This document shows positions 12,947-13,625 of a stretch of 13,625 bases of DNA, one piece after another. The translations under genes and the position numbers were made by a program. Source of the stretch: Gammaproteobacteria bacterium (lineage in GTDB: Bacteria > Pseudomonadota > Gammaproteobacteria > S144-34); contig WGBS01000201.1 of the NCBI GenBank assembly GCA_015494165.1, positions 1-13,625 on the forward strand, written 5' to 3'. The first letter of the stretch is position 1. The number at the start of each line of letters is the position of its first letter. The notes under the pieces are model-generated. The model was not told the DNA's origin, did not search any database, and saw only the letters and a program-made list of their open reading frames with translations.

Positions 12947-13625
12947 GGCTTCAGGCTCCTTGCGGCCGCGGGGGCCGCCTCTGCGGGTTCGCCGTGCGCC
13001 GGCGCGGACGACCGCCCGCGGCGGGCGCGCACCGCGCGCACGAAGTCCAGGAAGCGCGACGTCCAGCGGTGGGCGGCGACGTCACGCAGATGACTGTAGC
13101 AGGCCAGCGTGTTGCCGAGGACGAGGCCGTCGCGCCGGCCGTCGATCCCCTGACCGCGGCGGACCTCGTAGGCGTAGCGCAGTCCCTCCGAAGGCAGGCC
13201 CTCGAGGCGCGAGTAGTGGAACTCGTGGGCGGCGATCTCCCCGCCTTCGGGGGCGCCCGGCCACGGATGGGCCCCGGTCTCGGCAAGACGCACGTAGCCG
13301 CGCCCCTGGGGGCGCTCGCACATCACGGCCTCGGCCGGCACCAGCCCCACCATCTCGCGCCGCTCGCCGCGCCAGCGGATGGCGCGGCAGAGGTACATGA
13401 GCCCGCCGCACTCGGCGTAGGCGGGCAGGCCGCCGGCGAGCGCCTCGCGGATCGCGCCGCGCAGCTCGCGGTTCGTCTCGAGCGCCGCCATGTGCGTCTC
13501 GGGAAAGCCGCCGCCGATCAGGAGCGCGTCGGCCTCGTCCGGCAGACGCCGGTCGCGCAGGGCGTCCAGGAAGACCAGGCGCGCGCCCGCGCGCTCGAGC
13601 GCCTCGAGGTCGCCCTGGTAGTAGA
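12943..13625 (-). CDS. dsrN: DsrN-like siroheme amidase (CbiA/CobB family), C-terminal part
   Basis: The 5' end lies outside the window, so the ATP-dependent N-terminal domain is not seen. The visible 226 residues begin YYQGDLEALERAGARLVFL, continue to LLIGGGFPETH, and form the class I glutamine amidotransferase domain. AYAECGGLMYL carries the catalytic Cys (codon near 13408-13410), and HEFHYS carries the partner His. CbiA amidates cobyrinate a- and c-side chains. DsrN is the homologue that amidates siroheme to siroamide for DsrAB. The two are hard to separate by sequence alone; the ATGA overlap with a cysteine-less IscA-like dsrR, and the absence of cobalamin genes, favour DsrN. A 30-residue Ala/Pro/Arg-rich tail follows the domain. 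Since dsrN is late in known dsr operons, dsrA through dsrP are expected just beyond the right edge. Confidence 0.85.
   Translation of the reverse strand, partial: YYQGDLEALERAGARLVFLDALRDRRLPDEADALLIGGGFPETHMAALETNRELRGAIREALAGGLPAYAECGGLMYLCRAIRWRGERREMVGLVPAEAVMCERPQGRGYVRLAETGAHPWPGAPEGGEIAAHEFHYSRLEGLPSEGLRYAYEVRRGQGIDGRRDGLVLGNTLACYSHLRDVAAHRWTSRFLDFVRAVRARRGRSSAPAHGEPAEAAPAAARSLKP

Noticed and set aside
1..13625. tRNA, rRNA, CRISPR array, insertion sequence or prophage genes
   Set aside because: No direct-repeat/spacer pattern, transposase motif, terminal inverted repeats or recognisable tRNA cloverleaf was seen. The S24-fold protein alone is not evidence of a prophage.

Overview
The window is chromosomal DNA from a very GC-rich proteobacterium, most likely a sulfur-oxidising gammaproteobacterium. 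The main clue is the right edge. A CbiA-type amidotransferase that runs off the window is translationally coupled to an IscA-like protein with none of the cluster-binding cysteines. That pair matches the dsrN-dsrR end of the dsr (reverse dissimilatory sulfite reductase) operon of purple and colourless sulfur bacteria. A siroheme synthase (cysG) at the left fits, because siroheme is the DsrAB cofactor precursor. The genus cannot be settled from the sequence.

Left part (1-2291): a repeat-rich intergenic stretch with opposed G-run arrays around a hairpin, an intrinsic terminator, then slyD (minus strand). slyD is divergent from cysG (plus strand), and the 170 bp between them holds the promoters. 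cysG converges on an RND efflux pair with the two stop codons interlocked in one CTAG.

Middle (2288-8749): a periplasmic adaptor gene and an RND inner-membrane pump gene on the minus strand, with no outer-membrane factor gene. Across a 126 bp divergent gap lie an Atm1-type ABC exporter and a small S24/LexA-fold protein on the plus strand.

Right part (8781-13625): every gene is on the minus strand, so transcription runs from the right edge leftward: dsrN (partial), dsrR, a NarX-like sensor kinase, a NarL-like regulator, a rhodanese, mntA, then a frameshifted hepT. Five of the six junctions are tight: four are ATGA overlaps (dsrN/dsrR, kinase/regulator, regulator/rhodanese, mntA/hepT), dsrR to the kinase is 68 nt, and rhodanese to mntA is 40 nt. 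A two-component pair and a sulfurtransferase directly behind dsrR, where A. vinosum has dsrS, suggests a regulatory or sulfur-relay add-on to the dsr operon. The kinase lacks the periplasmic nitrate sensor but keeps a GAF-like module with a Cys-x-Cys motif. The mntA/hepT toxin-antitoxin pair appears to be an accessory insertion with its own candidate promoter and a start-proximal hairpin.

Starts were chosen by Shine-Dalgarno match, family alignment and overlap pattern. No database search was possible, so family calls rest on recognised motifs.
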